A stretch of 9,037 bases of DNA, taken from positions 36,654 to 45,690 of the forward strand of contig DDEJ01000146.1 of assembly GCA_002336405.1 (NCBI GenBank), given 5' to 3'. Each line of letters begins with the position of its first letter. The stretch's first letter is position 1. A program made the position numbers and the translations under genes. The notes beneath the pieces are model-generated. The model made no database searches, was not told the origin of the DNA, and saw only the letters and a program-made list of their open reading frames with translations. This DNA comes from Rhodobacteraceae bacterium UBA1957. GTDB taxonomy: Bacteria; Pseudomonadota; Alphaproteobacteria; Rhodobacterales; Rhodobacteraceae. This document shows, one piece after another, positions 6,544-9,037 of the stretch.

Positions 6544-7143
6544 TTTGGTATTGTCACGTATACCGTGTTCTTTGAACAACCTGCCCTGCAAGATGAAAAA
6601 ACTGAATATGGTCATTGGCAGGCCAAATGTCTTGAAATAAACCCATGTTTCTTCGCTCATATTGCGCCAGATCAGCTCGTTCAAAACAGCCAAAGCAAGA
6701 AACAGCAAAGCCATGCGCTGGGTCAAAATTATCCATCCACGATCCTGCAAAGGCATCATTTCACCCATCATATACTGCAGGTAAGACTGCTTGCGTAGCA
6801 AACCAAATCCCAGAATAGAGGCAAATAACAGATACAGGATCGTCGGCTTCATCTGCAGAAAACTCTTATCATTTTGCCAAACGCTTAAACCTCCAAAAAC
6901 CGTCACCAGCACGACAGTAAAAATCTGCATTTTTGACAGCGTGCCAGTCAGTTTCCAAAGCGCCAGAGTGCTGAGGATCATCAGCGGCACAAATCCCGCC
7001 GTGACGATAATAAAGCCTTCATACTCAGTGCCGCCAAACTGAAAGACCTCATCCTTAAGCCAGATATAGGCGATAAAGAACAAAGCCACTGGGCCAAACT
7101 CCAGTGCCGATTTAAGCCCATTATTGACCTGTTTTTCCGACAT
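6538..7143 (-). CDS. yciB: Inner membrane-spanning protein YciB (septation protein A family)
   Basis: This 201-aa polytopic inner-membrane protein matches the YciB/IspZ family, which in other bacteria is linked to envelope integrity and cell division; its biochemical activity is not established. Family features are the start ALEFGPVALFFIAY, the central GGLSVWQNDKSFLQMKPTI (residues 84-102) and the end ELIWRNMSEETWVYFKTFGLP. About six hydrophobic segments are visible, near residues 15-30, 42-62, 71-90, 101-117, 137-155 and 167-186. ATG 7143 has GGAGG about 7 nt upstream. The open frame reaches 7362, but that extension overlaps the transporter gene and is not family-like. The ATG is 2 nt after the transporter's stop, with its ribosome site inside that gene, so translation is probably coupled. 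It is longer than the ~179-aa E. coli protein. Confidence 0.92.
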   Translation of the reverse strand: MSEKQVNNGLKSALEFGPVALFFIAYIWLKDEVFQFGGTEYEGFIIVTAGFVPLMILSTLALWKLTGTLSKMQIFTVVLVTVFGGLSVWQNDKSFLQMKPTILYLLFASILGFGLLRKQSYLQYMMGEMMPLQDRGWIILTQRMALLFLALAVLNELIWRNMSEETWVYFKTFGLPMTIFSFFILQGRLFKEHGIRDNTKE

Positions 7144-7145
7144 AT

Positions 7146-8048
7146 TTAGCCTCCTACTTCCACTATCACTGCGCCCAACGCAATCAGGGCCATCAAGCCA
7201 ATTCGTCGCGGTCCAACCGTTTCTTTTAACACCAGCCAGCCAATCAATGCGGCAAAAATCGTCGAGGTCTCCCGCAATACCGCGGCCTCGCCAACTTTGC
7301 CCAACAGCGTTGCCAACATCACTGACCCAAAACTCATAAAGGCAACAATGGCCCCAATACAACCCCGCACCATAAGCGGCCCCAAAGCCGGAGCATCCGG
7401 CATCCGCAACCAGCGCCGATATATAAATCCCGGCAGCACCAGACCATCAAACAAGAAAAACCACGCCAAAAAGGTAAACGGGTCGCGTGCAGCCCTTATC
7501 CCATAAGCGTCATAAGTGGTATAGAGCGCAACAAGCAATCCGGTCGCAATGGCAAAAACCATCGCCATCCACAAAGTATCCCGTCCGTTTTCCAGATAGA
7601 TCATATTGTAAAGCGCCAGACCAAAAATACCCGCCAGCAAGACCGCCACCCCAAACCATTGCAGCGGCGCGAACACTTCTCCAAACAGAAGGTACGCCCC
7701 AATGACCGTAAACAACGGCCCGGTACCGCGCACCACCGGATAGACCACCGTATAGGCGCCGCGGGTATACGCCAAACCCTGCAGAATCTTATAAACCAAG
7801 TGAATTGCAAAAACGCAAAAGAAAATTGGCCACATATGTGGATCGGGCCAGGGCACCAAAAAAAGCGCAATCGGCGCAGCCATCAGGCTGCCACAGGCAT
7901 CAATTGCCCCCCGGGTCAGCCAAGGGTCGTGCCGGCCTTTTTGCAGCGCGCCAAAAACTGCATGCAGAAAAGCCGCCTGCAGCGCCAACACCATTGCCAG
8001 TTGATGCCCCGCCTCTGTGCCGCGCAGCGACAGCAACCATTCACTCAT
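7146..8048 (-). CDS. DMT-superfamily permease with two EamA domains
   Basis: This 300-aa integral membrane protein has the two-repeat EamA layout, about ten hydrophobic segments. Repeat one spans about residues 18-147 and ends with VVRGTGPLFTVIGAYLLFGE and a final helix. Repeat two spans about 158-298 and contains the family-typical LRETSTIFAALIGWLVLKE near its end. Substrates of EamA carriers are diverse (amino acids, metabolites, drugs) and cannot be read from sequence. ATG 8048 follows a weak GGA site. It lies 37 bp after ftsY and 2 nt before yciB on the same strand, so the three probably form one transcription unit. The fold assignment is firm; the transported compound is unknown. Confidence 0.88.
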   Translation of the reverse strand: MSEWLLSLRGTEAGHQLAMVLALQAAFLHAVFGALQKGRHDPWLTRGAIDACGSLMAAPIALFLVPWPDPHMWPIFFCVFAIHLVYKILQGLAYTRGAYTVVYPVVRGTGPLFTVIGAYLLFGEVFAPLQWFGVAVLLAGIFGLALYNMIYLENGRDTLWMAMVFAIATGLLVALYTTYDAYGIRAARDPFTFLAWFFLFDGLVLPGFIYRRWLRMPDAPALGPLMVRGCIGAIVAFMSFGSVMLATLLGKVGEAAVLRETSTIFAALIGWLVLKETVGPRRIGLMALIALGAVIVEVGG

Positions 8049-8085
8049 AATTTCCGGTGCCCGCAGGCCAGTAACACCGGATGGC

Positions 8086-9037
8086 TCACGGTTGCGGGCC
8101 GGGCCGCGTTCCGGTCAGCGCAGCGGCAAATTCTTCGGGGTCAAACGGCGCCAGATCATCGATTTGTTCACCAACGCCAATCGCGTGAATCGGCAGACCA
8201 AACTTGTCAGCCAAAGCCACCAGCACGCCACCTTTTGCGGTTCCATCCAGCTTGGTCATGATTAAACCCGAGACATCGGCCAGACGCTGAAAGGTCTCGA
8301 CTTGACGCACCGCATTCTGTCCTGTCGTCGCATCAAGCACCAGCAGGGTATTATGCGGCGCTTCGGGGTCTTTTTTGCGGATTACCCTAACAATTTTGGC
8401 CAGCTCTTCCATCAGATCGGCGCGGTTCTGCAAACGCCCTGCGGTGTCAATCATCAAAAGATCGGCGCCATCAGCCTCGGCTTTGGTCATCGCGTCAAAC
8501 GCAAGGCTAGCCGGGTCCGAGCCTTCTGGCGCGGTCAGAACCGGTACTCCGGCGCGATCCCCCCAGATTTGCAACTGCTCCACCGCTGCGGCGCGAAACG
8601 TATCACCGGCGGCGATCACCACAGTTTTACCCGCCGCCTTGAACTGGCTTGCCAATTTGCCGATGGTCGTGGTCTTGCCCGAACCGTTGACCCCCACCAC
8701 AAGCACCACCTGTGGTGTTTTGCCATAAAGCGGCAGCGGCTTGGCCACCGGCTCCATGATTCGGGTGATTTCTTGCGCTAAAAGACCCTTGATATCGGCC
8801 ACTGACAGCGAGGTGCCAAACCGGCCCTCAGCCATATTGGCGGTGACCCGCATCGCCGTATCAACGCCCATATCCGCCGAGATCAACAGCTCTTCAAGCT
8901 GTTCGAGCATCTCATCATCCAAGCGGCGCTTGGGGTGCACAGTTTTGTCACTGCGATTAAAAATTCGCCCCAAAAACCCCTTTGCCCGCCCCGTGGATCG
9001 GGTCTCGGACACCACTAGTTTTTCAGCTGCGGTATTT
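8086..9037 (-). CDS. ftsY: Signal recognition particle receptor FtsY (5'-partial)
   Basis: FtsY is the membrane-associated SRP receptor GTPase that docks ribosome-SRP complexes at the Sec translocon. The NG domain is complete. Numbering from GTG 9015, the helical N domain covers ~15-90, then the G motifs follow: GVNGSGKTTT (P-loop, 108-117), DTFRAAA (138-144), DTAGR (190-194), TKLDG (254-258) and the closing GVGEQIDDLAPF (270-281). GTG 9015 is not a credible start: the frame continues without a stop to the window edge (reading NTAAEKLV before it), so the acidic N-terminal region and true start lie beyond base 9037. Stop is TGA at 8088-8086. The DMT transporter starts 37 bp later on the same strand, with yciB after it. 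All motif residues are intact. Confidence 0.96.
   Translation of the reverse strand, partial: NTAAEKLVVSETRSTGRAKGFLGRIFNRSDKTVHPKRRLDDEMLEQLEELLISADMGVDTAMRVTANMAEGRFGTSLSVADIKGLLAQEITRIMEPVAKPLPLYGKTPQVVLVVGVNGSGKTTTIGKLASQFKAAGKTVVIAAGDTFRAAAVEQLQIWGDRAGVPVLTAPEGSDPASLAFDAMTKAEADGADLLMIDTAGRLQNRADLMEELAKIVRVIRKKDPEAPHNTLLVLDATTGQNAVRQVETFQRLADVSGLIMTKLDGTAKGGVLVALADKFGLPIHAIGVGEQIDDLAPFDPEEFAAALTGTRPGPQP

Noticed and set aside
6388..6798. 136-codon plus-strand frame spanning the GST end and yciB
   Set aside because: It crosses the hairpin junction, overlaps two well-supported genes and resembles no known protein.
7144..7362. N-terminal extension of yciB
   Set aside because: It overlaps the EamA permease in another frame and does not resemble the YciB family; ATG 7143 has a good GGAGG.
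7659..8261. 200-codon plus-strand open frame opposite the DMT permease and ftsY
   Set aside because: Composition is that of a reverse-complement shadow (rich in Gln, Arg, His, Pro), with no domain and with strong genes on the other strand.
8302..8781. 159-codon plus-strand open frame opposite ftsY
   Set aside because: It lies entirely inside the conserved FtsY GTPase domain and has no recognisable motif.
1..9037. CRISPR array, insertion sequence, tRNA, defence or toxin-antitoxin system
   Set aside because: No regularly spaced repeats, transposase, tRNA fold or defence-type proteins are visible; nearly all sequence is assigned to housekeeping-type genes.

Overview
The window looks like chromosomal DNA of an alphaproteobacterium, most likely a marine Rhodobacterales (roseobacter-type) species. 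The basis is the gene set (MetZ behind a SAM-II-type riboswitch, FolE2, an ftsY-DMT transporter-yciB cluster), the character of the proteins, and a moderate base composition. A genus cannot be fixed from the sequence alone. There is no mobile element, CRISPR array, rRNA or tRNA that I can support.

Layout, left to right. Positions 1-1416 (+) hold the 3' part of a secreted or envelope protein: a Pro/Ala/Glu-rich linker, a peptidoglycan-binding domain and a trypsin/HtrA-like domain that has lost two of three catalytic residues. It converges on trkH across a nested inverted repeat. Three minus-strand genes follow in transcription order metZ (5423-4242), folE2 (4099-3008) and trkH (2950-1502): methionine synthesis, zinc-independent entry into folate synthesis, and potassium uptake.

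Positions about 5430-5753 are a divergent regulatory region. On the minus strand it reads as a complete control unit for metZ: promoter, SAM-II-type pseudoknot aptamer starting almost at the predicted +1, a predicted antiterminator pairing, an intrinsic terminator, then the Shine-Dalgarno and ATG. On the plus strand it leads into a YfcG-type glutathione transferase (5754-6461).

That gene converges, across a perfect 11-bp hairpin, on a minus-strand cluster ftsY (beyond 9037 to 8086), a two-EamA-domain DMT permease (8048-7146) and yciB (7143-6538). The last two genes are 2 nt apart. All three products act at or are targeted to the inner membrane.

The most informative signals are the SAM-responsive leader of metZ with its mutually exclusive folds, and the apparently inactive protease domain at the left edge. 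Most of the rest is conserved housekeeping sequence. I see no convincing undescribed multi-gene system.
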